64,000 nt of DNA from contig CM062818.1 of NCBI GenBank assembly GCA_031772625.1, forward strand, positions 1,682,492,167 to 1,682,556,166, read 5' to 3'. Both the position numbers and the translations under genes were made by a program. This document shows positions 23,998 to 36,047 of this stretch, in pieces. The notes under the pieces were generated by a model. It saw only the letters and a program-made list of their open reading frames with translations, ran no database searches and was not told the DNA's origin. Position 1 is the stretch's first letter, and each line of letters starts with the position of its first letter. The stretch is from Pinus tabuliformis (taxonomy: Eukaryota; Streptophyta; Pinopsida; Pinales; Pinaceae).

Positions 23998-24466
23998 ATA
24001 GTATTTTTGACAACCTTGTCATCACTAACAGCATATCAGATGAATTTGTAACTCACCACTGCTATTATTTACAAGGTCCACTTTATCAATGTCAAATGAC
24101 AACTCACTAACCATTTTAGCAAACCAATACTAGGTTATATATGTGAGCATTGTCATTGCAATTTACCTAGGGGCACGACATCCGTTGCAAGTACATACCA
24201 ACTGCTAGGCCAAACCCATTTCAAAGTGACCAAATCATGCATTTAATAAATATGTTTTACCCACTAAATACTAAATCAGACGTGTTTTCATATTGAAAAC
24301 ACAAGTGCACTCTTCTGGAAATTTCACTTGATGATTCATCGACACAGCCACCAAACCTATTTCAAATTGCCTGCCTAGTGTATAATTACCAAAATCACCC
24401 CTGCACTTCACTAATTGCAATTTACTCCCTATTACTAAATCTTGCCAGGTGCATTTCAACAATATC
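23998..24466. repeat. Long direct repeat flanking a LINE fragment, right copy
   Basis: 469 bp, second copy of 22731-23188. It starts directly after the LINE tail. The sequence past 24466 differs from the sequence past the left copy, which is LINE. Confidence 0.8.
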
Positions 24467-24512
24467 ATTACAGAGGGTGTTATTTGTGGCTAAGTATGTC
24501 ACAACACCAATA

Positions 24513-25864
24513 TCAAACTTTTTTGAAGATCAGCTGCAACATTCTATTGGCTTTGTCGGGTGTGCATTCCTTGCATAGTGCGTCCATGATGGTGGCATAT
24601 GTAATAATATCAGAGACATGACCTCTATCTTTCATTTGTTCGAATAATTTTATTGCCTCCTTCAGGTTACCCACTTTATAAAGTCCATTCATCAATATGG
24701 TGTCTGTGATAACGTTAGGGCTCTGACTCTGGCCTTGCATCTCATAGAAGATCGGTTGACCTTATTTTGTCCTGTTATGCTTGCAAAACTCATCTATTAA
24801 TGTATTATACCTAACTACGTTAGGCCTGCAACCTTTCTCTGGCATATCTCGAAGAAGTTCCCTTGCCTTCTCCACATTACCCACGCAGCAAAATCCATTT
24901 ATAAGAGTATTCCACTTGATTTCATTAGGTGGACTGTGTATTTGCACCATAACATCTAATAACCTGAGAGCTTCCTGAATCTTGCCTTCTTTGCAAAGAC
25001 CATCAATAGCAGTACTGTATGTCATAATAGTTGGATTGCACCCTTCATTTGGCATCTCATGGAGTACTTTGGTGACCTCCTACCAATGTCTTTCATACAT
25101 AAACTATCCATAAGTGCATTGAATGTAACAACATTAGGGTATATGTTTTTGTTGGACATTTTATAGAAAAGCTTCTTCGCCTGCTATAACTTGCCTTTCT
25201 TAGATAAACCATCAATAAGTGCATGGTATGTGACAACATCAAGGCATATGTTTCTCTCTCGGACATTTTAGAGGCAAGCTTCCTTGCCTCGACCAACTTT
25301 CCTTCCTCACATAAACCATTAATAAGCACATTATAGGTTTCTCCTCGGACATTTCAAAGACAAGCTTCCTTGCCTCGACCAACTTGCCTTCCTTACATAA
25401 ACCATTAATAAGCCCATTATATGTTTCTCCTCGAAAATTTCAGAGACAAGCTTCCTTGCCTCGACTAACTTGCCTTCCTTACATAAACCATTAATAAGCA
25501 CATTGTATGTGACAACATCAGGAGATATGTTTATATTTTTCTCAGACATTTCAGAAAAAAAAAAAAACTTCTGCCTCGTCCAACTTTCCTTCCTTACCTA
25601 AACCATCAATAAGCTTATTATATGTGACAACATTAGGGCATATATTTCTCTGGTTATTATATATCAGGTGAAAAGCAGGTGATTGAAAGTGTCCAGTGCG
25701 ACTTGAAGTCTGCTGGTGCAACAAAGTGTTATAATGTGCGTGTCTGCAGTGGCGTTCAAAGTGCGGAAGGAGAGCCGATGAATGGAGATGTTATTGTTGC
25801 ACAGGGAGAGCATTGCATTCCTCGTGGTAGTGGCCGCCATGTAGGGCGAGCGAGGAGGACCCAA
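24513..25864 (-). pseudogene. PPR (P-class) protein pseudogene
   Basis: Minus strand. PPR proteins are RNA-binding helical repeats, mostly in mitochondria and plastids. The start is taken at 25864; the first 65 codons are Ser/Thr/Asn/Arg-rich, which would suit an organelle transit peptide. About ten 35-residue repeats follow, with the helix-A hallmark VTYNVLINGLCKEGK and helix-B EARKL. Repeats between 25640 and 25090 are very alike at DNA level and are broken by several frameshifts and an A-rich run near 25555. From 25055 the frame is clean for three repeats, has an in-frame TAA at 24764-24762, then two more repeats to the stop at 24513. The C terminus looks truncated. Its 5' end lies only about 130 bp from the LINE insertion at 26 kb. 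Best read as a decayed restorer-like PPR gene. Confidence 0.75.
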
Positions 25865-25995
25865 AAACCTGCGAGAGAGAAATTTGTAGGTGTAGAGCAG
25901 CTCCTTGAAACCCTAAAGCCTGGTGTGTATTTATTTAAGTTGAGGGTGCATTGCACGGGACATCCCTTTGTCTGACATGAAATTTTATGTCGTTA

Positions 25996-26010
25996 CAAAT
26001 CAAAAAAGTT
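25996..26010. repeat. Target-site duplication of LINE-A (3' side)
   Basis: CAAATCAAAAAAGTT; the partner at 57862-57876 differs by one base. They lie 31.9 kb apart because LTR elements were later inserted into the LINE. Confidence 0.85.
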
Positions 26011-26019
26011 TTTTTTTTT

Positions 26020-26741
26020 GCTAGTGCAAGAGACGATCCTTTCATTAATTCAAAACTGATTTACATATGTTACACACACCCACGAACGGAGTGTGCAGCA
26101 AACCATGGTGAGGTCAACCAATGGTACGGAAAAAACAACCAAAACCAAAGGACTACATTCTCAGGAAAAGAGCAACCCAAAATGCGCAGTTAAAAGTTAA
26201 CCGAACAGGTGCTCGTTATAAAAGTCTATAAAACTAAACTTTAAGTTAAACCGACGGTCCAACCTAACCACCCTGGCCCCACAAACAAGCCCGATGAAAA
26301 TCGACCGTAGATCTAAATCAACGGATCCAACGGCGGATAGGAATATCGCTGAACCCTATATGCCACCATTTAACGTGCGATCACGATGGTTTTTCAAACT
26401 GTCCTTCTGCCACGCGTCAATCATTGAATGTGATAGCTGCGAAAAAGTGGAAATTGCTTCCTACTCGCGGAACTTGCGAAAACCGCTTGGGAAAATGGAA
26501 ACCTTTCGGAGGCGAAAGAAAACGTAAGTCGGGGGCGTCAAGAGTGCCCTGCTCCCATCCACACGACAAACCAGATTGCCAGAGATATTGTGAGAAGAGG
26601 CCTTGACTGGCCTGTCTGAAACCCTTAGAGGAAAGCCACCCGCTTTGCAGCCACAGAGGCTTTGAATGAGCTTGCTTCTTCGACCAATAAACCGCCAAAG
26701 CTTACTATACACTGTAAAACTAAAAGAGTCCACTCCTCTGC
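26020..26741 (-). other. LINE-A 3' untranslated region
   Basis: About 720 bp between the RNase H stop (26742) and the oligo(A) tail. Several CCAACGG-type words occur near 26320. No other open frame is convincing. Confidence 0.7.
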
Positions 26742-27190
26742 TCATGCCACTTCTGGGTTGTCAGTGTTACCTTCCATGGTCCTGTTTCTGAACATCAACC
26801 AATCTTCTTCGGCTTGATCATGGCATTTCGCCTTAAGAACCAATTGAGCTAGCTCTTGCCATTTTGTTGCAAACTTTTCCTCTGCGCAATTCACTCCTTG
26901 ATTGGCCAGGAGGTCCGCCAGATTGTTGGCCGTCCTTGGAACATGTTTAAAAGTGATGGTACGAAGGCCTTGAAGGTGGTTGTGGATCCTTTGAAAGATC
27001 TGATTGAGCCTCCAGTTCTTAGAGACCTTTTCCGGAGTAGTACCCCAGCTGATCTTCTTGACTGAGTTAATGATTAACTCAGAATCCGCTTCCACAATCA
27101 CATTGTGTCGATTATCTAGAAGCAAATATTCTAAACAATGTTCCATAGCCAGAATTTCTGCCATATTGTTGGTGGCTTTACCAAGATGGC
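26742..27190 (-). pseudogene. LINE-A RNase H domain, N-terminus deleted
   Basis: Minus strand. The frame 27164-26742 carries the second half of a plant LINE RNase H: ATNNMAEILAMEHCLEYLL helix, VEADSELIINSV (second catalytic Asp region) and HVPRTANNLADLLANQGV (last catalytic Asp region). The usual first strand with DGA and its catalytic Asp, and the zf-RVT linker, are missing: the sequence passes directly from the reverse transcriptase thumb to ATNN. The junction near 27170-27195 has a small repeat (GGCCATCTT twice). Confidence 0.8.
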
Positions 27191-28803
27191 CAAGATGGCC
27201 ATGGAATTTCTTTGAATGTTTCTGATAAGTTGCATAACTCCTTTAGGAGCCGGGAGAACAGAAAGCATAAAAACTGGGATTGCTTGTAGAACAACCTTTG
27301 TGAGCACTAGTCTGCTAGCCAGGTTTAGGGATCTAACCGTCCATTTTCTGATTTTATCTTGCAATTTGTTGATAATTGGCTCCCAGATGCTTTTGTGAAG
27401 CGGCTTAGAAGTAAGAGGTATCCCCAAATATTTTGAGGGAAGAGATTCTCTTTGAAAGCCTAGAATTTTGGCAATGTTCTTTTGAATGGCAATATTAGTA
27501 TTAAAGAAAAAGATCTTGGATTTGGTGAGATTAACTTCCATACCTGAAACCTTGGCAAATTCATTTAGAATTTGTTTGAATGCATGAGCTTCTTTGACTG
27601 TAGGGATTCCTTGCAGCATCGTGTCATCCACAAACTGTTGATGCGTCCAAGCCTGGCCCATGTCAGAGAGTTGGAGACCTTTGATCTTACTAACTTCTTT
27701 GGCATGATTGATAGATCGACCCAGTCCTTCCATCATAAGGATGAAGAGAAAGGGAGAGAGTGGGTCCCCCTGCCTGAGCCCTCTAAAGGGAAGAAAAGTT
27801 TCAGAGGGAGAGCCATTGACCAAAATAGAGAAACTTGAGGAAGTAACCACGGCTAAGATCCATCTTACCCAGTTGTGATCAAACCCAAAGGCAATAAGAA
27901 TTCTCCTGATATAGTTCCAATTTAGTTTATCATAGGCTTTAGCAATGTCCAATTGCATGATCATACCATCCTTTCGGTTGATAGTTAGAGAATGAACCAC
28001 CTCATGAGCTTGAATAATATTGTTGAGAATTTGCCTTCCTTCCACATAACCGGCTTGTTCCACAGAAACCAGAGATGGAAGGAGAGGTTTGAGTCTATTG
28101 GCCACCACTTTTGATATTATCTTGTAGACCACATTACATAAAGCTATTGGTCTAAACTTGTCCGGAGTCTGAGCAACCTCCTGCTTGGGGATAAGAGCAA
28201 TGAAAGAAGTGTTCAGAGCTTTCAGAATAGTTTTATTCATCCTGGAATCTTCTACCACATTTAAAATATCCTTTTTAACAATGCTCCAGCAGGCTTTGAA
28301 GAAATCAACATTGAAACCGTCTGGGCCCGGTGCTTTACCATTTTGCATCTCTTTGAGCACCTCGCTGACTTCCTCCTCGGTTACTGGCTTGTTGAGGTTG
28401 AAATTGTCCTCATTGGACACCAGCCTAGGAATGTGTCTTGTGAAGTTTCTGATGGAATTCTCTCTGTTATAACAAGTTTCTTTGGCAATGCCTTGAAAGT
28501 GCTTGACCAGAGCTTTTTCAATTTCAGCATGAGAGTTGTGAAGAATGCCTCTCTCATCCTTGATCACTAAAATTCTATTATGAACTCTGTTCGCCATTGT
28601 GGATCTATGGAAGAAACTAGTGTTTCTTTCTCCCTCTTTGAGCCATTGAACCCTTGATTTTTGCCTCCAAAATATTTCCTCTTGTTTGCACAACTCCTCC
28701 CATTCTTGATGGTATTTGGTGACCTGATCATGCCTGATTTTATCAAAGCCATCTGTGATAAGGGCTTGGTTGAGTTCCTGCATTTTTCCTTCTACTGCTT
28801 TTT
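27131..28803 (-). pseudogene. LINE-A ORF2, reverse transcriptase domain
   Basis: Minus strand, 550 open codons from the ATG at 28783, but the true frame enters from the endonuclease side across the Ty3 insertion. The domain order is that of plant L1 elements: spacer with WLKEGERNTSFFH, then NGKAPGPDGF, IALCNVVYKIISKVVANRLKP, QAGYVEGRQI, GLRQGDPLSPFLF (near residue 335) and the catalytic FVDDTM box (near residue 384, with V in place of the usual A). Catalytic aspartates are present. It would copy LINE RNA at nicked target DNA, but is cut off from its endonuclease and RNase H. Confidence 0.9.
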
Positions 28804-28808
28804 TGGCT
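28804..28808. repeat. 5-bp target duplication TGGCT (left)
   Basis: Identical to 50799-50803; flanks the 22-kb LTR element. Confidence 0.9.
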
Positions 28809-29860
28809 TGTCATGCGGAAAGAGTCAATTTTGCGGACAAAACCGACCTCCCTAGAAGCTAAGGCTTTCTAGTGACAAATAAGACAATTAAACACTATCT
28901 TTCCCTAAATATACATTTAGAATACAAGTAGTGAGGTGTTTAAAACATACCTTTAGTCCCACGCTGTTTGTAGCAGTCCAGCCTCTCCGATCCGGATGAG
29001 CTCCTCCTTCTCTTCGAAACCTGCATTCACTAACAAGAAAACGATTATATAGCACCTGAATAACTCATAAAATAAAACATATTCATCATAAAGACCAAGG
29101 AGTATATGAAACAAATTATGTGTAACAACTTGTTGAGAAAAATGAGCTTAATTGTATTAAGTGGAAACAAAAGAAACCATTACAACCAGTGCCTTGGTGT
29201 TGTGCAGGTCCCTCCCAGGGTCCAGCAAGAGTTCTCCTTTACTTTGATAAGCTCATCCACTTCCAAATGAAGCTAAGAAAGGATGGGAATCTCTCCTCTC
29301 AAGCTCTATAAGGGAGTCCTAATTTCAGCAGCATCTACCCTTAGGAATGTTCAGCTTTCAACCTATCCTCCCTCTGACCCAATGCCTGTATTTATAGTGC
29401 TTCGGAGGAAGTTAATCAGGTCCACCATGAATGGGATAAGCCCCTCTTTCAATGGGATAGCTCCCCTCTTCATGGGATAAGTTTCTCTTTCATTGGGATG
29501 CATGAACCATCTGGAGGCGCTCAATCCACGTCAAACCATTTTCTAGAATGCTCTAGAAATGACCACAAGTAACTTTTTTGAAGTGAAACTTGCGCCTTTT
29601 GACCTTTACAGGAGTACGCACCCACCCCTTTACAGACAGAGAGTACAAGTACGCAGGTATTGTGAACTTGGGATGCGTACATACAGGTAAGGCCAAGAGA
29701 AACTACGTAACCAGAGTTAATTGACTTTTTAAGGAATTTCTCTCTTTCTTGGAGTTTGACATGAGGAGAAGAGGTATAAGACTTGCCAAGGAGGATAGTA
29801 TGACAGTTGATGGAGCCATACTAACTGCAAATAGTCATGGTGACAAATTTTAGTGTAACA
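28809..29860 (-). repeat. LTR of 22-kb element (3' LTR)
   Basis: Begins TGTCATGCGG and ends AGTGTAACA on the plus strand. Contains several GTACGCA/TGCGTAC words (29613-29676). Confidence 0.9.
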
Positions 29861-30930
29861 GATTGCCCCCTAAAGTGCGAAGCCTGTAGTAGATTAGGGT
29901 TTCATATCATCTAGGAAGGGTGAAGTACTTTATCATTTCAAGGATTATCTTGTGGAGAGCCCGGTTGGAACCTGCAAGTATTCAACACAAAATACATGTA
30001 TGAGATCATATCATCGCTGAGGTAGGCATTCCCATACTCAGATAAAAAACTTTAACTAACAAACTAACTACTGTTCTGATACAGAAATGATTTCGCAGTA
30101 CATCATAATCATAGACTCATGTAGACACAGTATGGACGCAACCATCTGTTTATAGTTAGTCTACTATATAATGAATACAAAACTCCTCGCAGCCTGGATG
30201 GTGGAAACTAGATCCAGAGTCTTCATTTCTGCTTCCCGAAATAGTACGATTCTATCCATGCGAATAAATGAGTTGATGTCGAGCATGGTAGAAACCACTT
30301 GATTACCAGTCAATGATGTAAACTGTTAACAAGTGTGAGAGAGACCACCAGTGATGTCAATGGTTCTTAAAGTACCCAGTACAATCCATGAGATGTGAAT
30401 GAATGTGCTGATGTCGAACATGTCACGAAATCCTTCGATCAAAAGTCAATGATGTAAACTGTCGTCGAAGGCGAGAAATCTGCCATTGATGCATGCGGAT
30501 CTCAAGGTACTGACGATTTCTAGATCATCTTTCTAGATAATGTGTCAATGTCGATAGAAAGTGATCCGTTGTAGGCAAGCCCACAACACGAAATCATAAA
30601 TCAAGTTGAAGAAATGTAGCTGTAAGGACTGACTCAGGGATGGTCAAGATGGATGACAGGTATTTTGCAAATGAATGGTTTATTTGCAGCGACCTCTTGA
30701 ACACATAACGACACAACAGATGGCTTGGTGACATTTGACGCAAAGTTAATACCCGGCTGAAAACTTTCAATGTGGTTCAATCAACTATGAGGCAAAGGAT
30801 TTCCCAACCCAGGTGAATGAAAAGTGTCGTGTTCAAGAGTGGTGATAAGGTTTCTTCTGAGACAAAGGATAACAAATAGGCTCATTTTTCTCTCTTTTCC
30901 CCCACATTTCTGGCAAGTACCTCTTTATTT
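29861..30930 (-). other. 3' internal region of 22-kb element
   Basis: Noncoding. The purine tract abuts the LTR. Around 30260-30560 there is an imperfect repeat of roughly 150 bp (both copies contain CAATGATGTAAACTGT and GATGTCGA). Confidence 0.6.
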
Positions 30931-30933
30931 TTT

Positions 30934-32939
30934 ACAAGCTTAAGGAGGATAACATATGCTTGATTATAAGCTCATCCTTCGGATGAGTCCAACTTAGTTT
31001 AGATTCGAACCCTAAGAAGGAGTGGTCCGCTCCTATTTGTAATCGAACAGGCCCTTTACTGTGAAATTTTAACGAGTCCAGTATAGGAGAAACTCGACGG
31101 TTTTCAATTTTAGAGAGTCTGAAAAACCTAAGAAGACTCCAGGGTTGAACTTTTTCGTAAGTTTGTGTCTCCCAAGCCCGAAAAAGTATAAAATAATACT
31201 TGAGAGAACCGCTTGATCTTTACGACCAAGGAGTACTTTCATGATTAGTGTCTCTGACCTGAAAAGTAAAAAGTGATCAAGGACACGTCGTTTTATTTCC
31301 AATATCGAATTTGAAACGACAAAAATCCGGTAATCTTTTCATATTTTTACGGTTAGAAAAAGGCTATAAGAGGATCGTCTTTTAATTCTGTTTTAACGAG
31401 TGTAAAAGAAACGCTCGGCAATATTTTCATGTTTTAGGAGTCAGAAAAGGGCTTAAAAGAGAACTCCAAGGTTTCACTTTTTCGTAAGTTTTAACGAGTT
31501 CGAAAAAATGATAAAAATGTACTCATAGTTTTCATTTTTTTCGTAAGTTTTAATGAGTTCGAAAAAATGATAAAAAAATATTCTCATATGGCCGACTTTC
31601 AATTTAATTTACGAGCAGGAAAAGACGGAAAGAACTCGGCATTTTCATTTGTTTTACGAGAATGAAAGATAGCCAAATAATCTCGGGATTTTCATGAGTT
31701 TAACGAGTCTTGAAAATAACTGAAATTGACTCGAGATAGGTTTCATTTTTACAAAAGCTTGAAACAGAGAAAAACTATGCTTCAAAGTAGTTTCATTTTT
31801 ACACAAGCTTGAAACAGAGATAAAACTGTGCTTGATGCCCCCTAAGCATAACTGCTAGAGTGCATGCCCCCTTAGCTTCATTTTATTCAACTAAGTACAA
31901 GCTGGATGGAATGAAGGTTCATGTACGAGATCATTTGAAAGACTCGACCTAAAACTGTAAGAAAATTATACAAAACACTGAAATAACTAACCTAAATATA
32001 CAACTTAACATTTATGAGATCTAGTCAAACTCTCGACTCAAGTAGAGGAGGATTTGTTTCATTTTTTAACGAGCTTGACACAGGAAAAGAACTATGCTCA
32101 GATCCAGTTTCATGTTTACGCAAGCTTGAAACGAAAAACTATGCTTGTTATAAGTTCACATGCCCCCAGCATAATGACGCAAATCAAGGTACATGCCCCC
32201 CAAGCTTCATTGCATTCAACCAGGTGGATGGAATGAAGCTTTACTTTCGAGATCTTGGAAAGACTTGTGGGAGTTGTTTCATTTTTTAGTGAGGTTGACA
32301 CAAGAAAAGAACTATCCTCAAAACCCTTGTTTCATTTTTAAAAGAGCTTGACACAAGATAAGGAACTATGCTCATGACTACTCTCTACAATCTACCTAAC
32401 AAAAAACTTTACTCTAAAAACCTTGATTAATTTTTTAACGAGCTTGACACAAAACAAGGAACTATGCTCATGACTCCTTGTTTCTTTTTTTAACGAGCTT
32501 GACACAAGACAAGGAACTATGCTCTAAAATCCTTGATTCATTTTTTAACGAGCTTGACACAAGACAAGGAACTATGCTCATAACTAACTGATTCATTTTT
32601 TAATGAGGTTGACACAGGAAAAGAACTATCCTCATTTCTACTCTCTACAATCTACCTATATAACCTACAATCTACCTGATTCATTTTTTAATGAGGTTGA
32701 CTCAGTAACAGGAACTATCCTCTTACCTGATTCATTTTTTAACGAGGTTGACTCAGTAACAGGAACTATCCTCGCACACACTGATTCATTTTTTAACGAG
32801 GTTGACACAGTAAAAGGAACTTTCCTCACAACCCTTGTTTCATTTTTTAAACGAGCTTGACACAAGATAAGGAACTATGCTCATAACTACTCTCTACAAT
32901 CTACCTACTTAACCTACCCTTGTTTCATTTTTTAACGAG
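30934..32939 (-). repeat. Array of covarying hairpin units, first part
   Basis: About 26-30 units spaced about 50-55 bp in the regular part. On the plus strand each reads TTTCATTTTTTAAC, left stem arm, 18-24 A-rich bases, right stem arm. Arms are always complementary but differ between units: for example CGAGT/ACTCG 31073 and 31092; GAGTC/GACTC 31115 and 31135; GTCGTTT/AAACGAC 31287 and 31314; GGAGT/ACTCC 31437 and 31463; CGAGA/TCTCG 31657 and 31681; CGAGTC/GACTCG 31704 and 31728; CAAGC/GCTTG 31804 and 31830; GAGC/GCTC 32071 and 32096; TGAGG/CCTCA 32604 and 32630; CGAGG/CCTCG 32743 and 32770. A further block with CATGCCCCC words is interspersed (31836-31920, 32158-32260). The array is on the element's 3' side; its function is unknown. 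Confidence 0.85.
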
Positions 32940-32940
32940 T

Positions 32941-35900
32941 TGTTGATGCCTCGAAAATCGCTGCAACAACATTGGGGGATAACCACCCGGTCCGGACCTT
33001 AAAGCAGCTCCTTTTCCGTTTGGTGTGGTGGCTCCGACTGTTCAACTAGGTCCAGTTACCTTCTCCCTATTGCTATTGGTTTACAATGTATCTTTAACTA
33101 CCAATAGACAGGGACATCAGATCACTTCTTCTTGCTGATCAGGCAAGAGAATGACCCTTAAGCTGATTTGGGTTCAGCCAAGCCACAACTAAAGTTTTGC
33201 CTCTTTGGGGAGAGGACTTAAAAGAATGTAGAATTTACTCTAAATGCAAGCTTATTCTGTGATGCAAGCAAAAGAAACTAATCTAAATCCTATCTTAATT
33301 AGGCAGATATAGATCTAATCCAACTAAGAGCAAGATGATTAAAGTATTGGGATTTAGATATGTCTTGTTTATAATGAATATCAAGTTAATGAAGTAGTTC
33401 AATTAACTGATATTATGGATATCAAAACACATCCTATTGAGACCTTTTAACTGAAATAATAAACCAACAACACTCAGAAAGTAGTTCACATAAATGATAT
33501 TGATTATCAAATCAGCAAATCCAATAACTAAACAATAATATGTGGAAATAGTTCACAACATATTACCATTCAATAAATCAGTTTTAATAAGGTAGATTTC
33601 TGAGTAAATAGTTACTCAGAAATCAGAAATTAATCCATAAGAACAGAGATACATGATAACAACATTGAGACAAACTACCCATGTTGACAATAGTGCACAA
33701 ACATGAATAAAATGACACATTCATGTTACCATAAAAATGAAACTGATATTTAAAACAGTAGTATTAAAAATACCAATTTATTGCATCCATTTCTCTGATC
33801 TTGGTCTCCAACAGTCCTTTACATTGCTTGAACTTCTGTCTTCAAAGCTAAAGCCACAATAGTGAAAACTCTGCCCCTCATACATAATTCAAGATACAAA
33901 GGAAAAATCCTCAATAATCCCCAGATCTGAGATTTTCTCTCCTCTCTCCTCCAACTCTAAATTCCTATTACAGTAGTGCTTTTAGAAGTCTAGCATTGCA
34001 GAAGAGAGCGGCCCCTTTTTCATTCTGCAATCTATTATTTATAATATTTGTGAAGGAATTCTTGAGAGAAGAGTTTGTTGAAGAGAAATCTGTTAAATCC
34101 AATTTTATTTGCTCAAAAATCATGATCTTCAATTGCTGGAGCCTCCTCATTGATTGAGATCTTTGTCTCCATATTCTTTCCACTGCTTTCCTGCAAAAAG
34201 AAATCAAAATAAATTAAAATGCAACAATAAAATCAATCATGGCATTGCTGGCATTTAAATCAAATCCAATCAAATTCTATTTAAATAAATAACTGAAAAT
34301 AAAATATAAACTTTCTCTTGATGCCTGGGATGGTTTAATTGGCCAGAGATATGATTAACCAATGGATCTACAATTAGAAGAGGTTTTGGACAAATGAAAA
34401 TGAAGAAAATAACTCAGAAAATTGATTTTGTTTTCAAAATTCAGAGCCTGATTTTTGACCCAATAAATTATTAAATCTGTTAGTGAAACCTCCTCCAAAA
34501 TGTTCTCCTTGATTTTCTCTTTCCAATGAGCCGTCCTGGGCCTCATTTGGCCAAGTAAAACTCATTCTATGAGCTTCCAAAGTTGATGAGTCAAATCTGG
34601 CATGAATCTGGAAATTCTGTTACTGGGCTAAAAATCAGAATTTGAATTAAAAATCTAATCCTAAATTAGTTTCTAATTTAATTGTTAATCATTAATTTAA
34701 CTAACTAATATCTAATTAACTATTTATAAACAAATTTAATCTAATTAAAAACTAATTCTAAATGATATTTAAATCTAAATTAATCAAATTAATTAAATAT
34801 CATAAATTAATTAATCTGATTAAATTAAAATTCATTAATTAATTAATATATATTAACTAATTTTAAAATATTAAAAAATTAATTTAATATATTCTATCAT
34901 ATATTTAAACTAATATACCTACCTTACCATACGTTAATATATTTAAACATATTAAATTAAACCTATCACACCATACCATACTATATTTAAACATATATCA
35001 CACCATACTTTACTATATGAACCATTTAATAACCATGAATGGAGTTATTAACATTGAAGTCAAAGATTGACTTATCGCAGGGGCTTTATACACTACAGTA
35101 ATAAGTAAGCCGTTATTAGCCCTATACTCACATACACATTGGAAGTACTATAAAACTCTATAGGTCTTACCGTTGGTTTTGGTCAAAGCCCTTATTTGCA
35201 TTTTAGTGGTCAGGTGTCGGGGGCATTAATTTATATCAAATGAAAACTCCCGATGCGATTCATTGCCCTTGAAGGGGCTCATTAAAACATGTCAAGTGAA
35301 CTTCCCCGTTGCGATATCGCATCGGGGTATGGCTTATGGGTATGTCGGGGATTTTTAAAATATGTTGCGAATAAACATGCGATGCGATTTTATTTATTTA
35401 TTTATATTAAATTTTAATTTAATTTAATTAATTATATTAATTAAATTAATATTTAATATTATTTTTGGTTTTGATTTTATTTTAATGAGTTTTAGTTAAG
35501 TTGCGAAATTATCTAAACTACAGCTACTTGAAAAATAATTAAAAATAATAAAAATAAACTACAGCCACTTGAATGTTTGGGTTTTCGAGATTAGGATTTG
35601 ATTTGGAAATTGGAGTAAATTTCTTAAATCTCGATAATTAATGATTTGGCAGCATAACTAAAAATGAAAAATGTTAGTAAAAACTCGCTACGGGTTAATA
35701 TTTAAAATGAATACCTTATTGAATTAATTTATTTACAAAATGCAATATTGTACATTTTATGCATTTTTAACCCAGGCTAGATAAATGATGAGACTTCAAA
35801 GGCGTGCCATTTTTAAACCAGTTGACCAAATGAGGCGAAACAAGCGTCAATGGGAAGCTTGTAAAAAATCGATTTTAACAAAGCAATCAAAACAAGAATC

Positions 35901-36047
35901 CAAAGAAAACTAAAAATTAACAAAAGCGTAGGGCAATCAACTAAAATAAAAATAAAAAAGGTGTTTAGCCAAAATTTTATAGAAAGGGTCCCCATTATTT
36001 GAAGTGAACACATCAATAATGGGGGGGGTTGTGTTTTTACCACAACA
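32941..36047 (-). repeat. 3.1-kb LTR (3' LTR), left copy
   Basis: Noncoding, very AT-rich between 34650 and 35050. Contains GATGCGATTCATTGCCC and GCGATATCGCATCGGGG words near 35250-35330. A segment at about 35080-35240 is replaced by shorter, different DNA in the right copy. Ends with a run of G (36021-36028). Confidence 0.85.

Noticed and set aside
30934-32939. Regular repeat spacing suggesting a CRISPR-like array
   Set aside because: Eukaryotic retrotransposon context, no unique spacers, no cas genes; units are hairpins of an LTR element.
35813-36043. Hydrophobic 76-codon minus-strand frame, repeated at 45384-45587
   Set aside because: Located in the 3.1-kb LTR and truncated differently in the two copies; an AT-composition frame.
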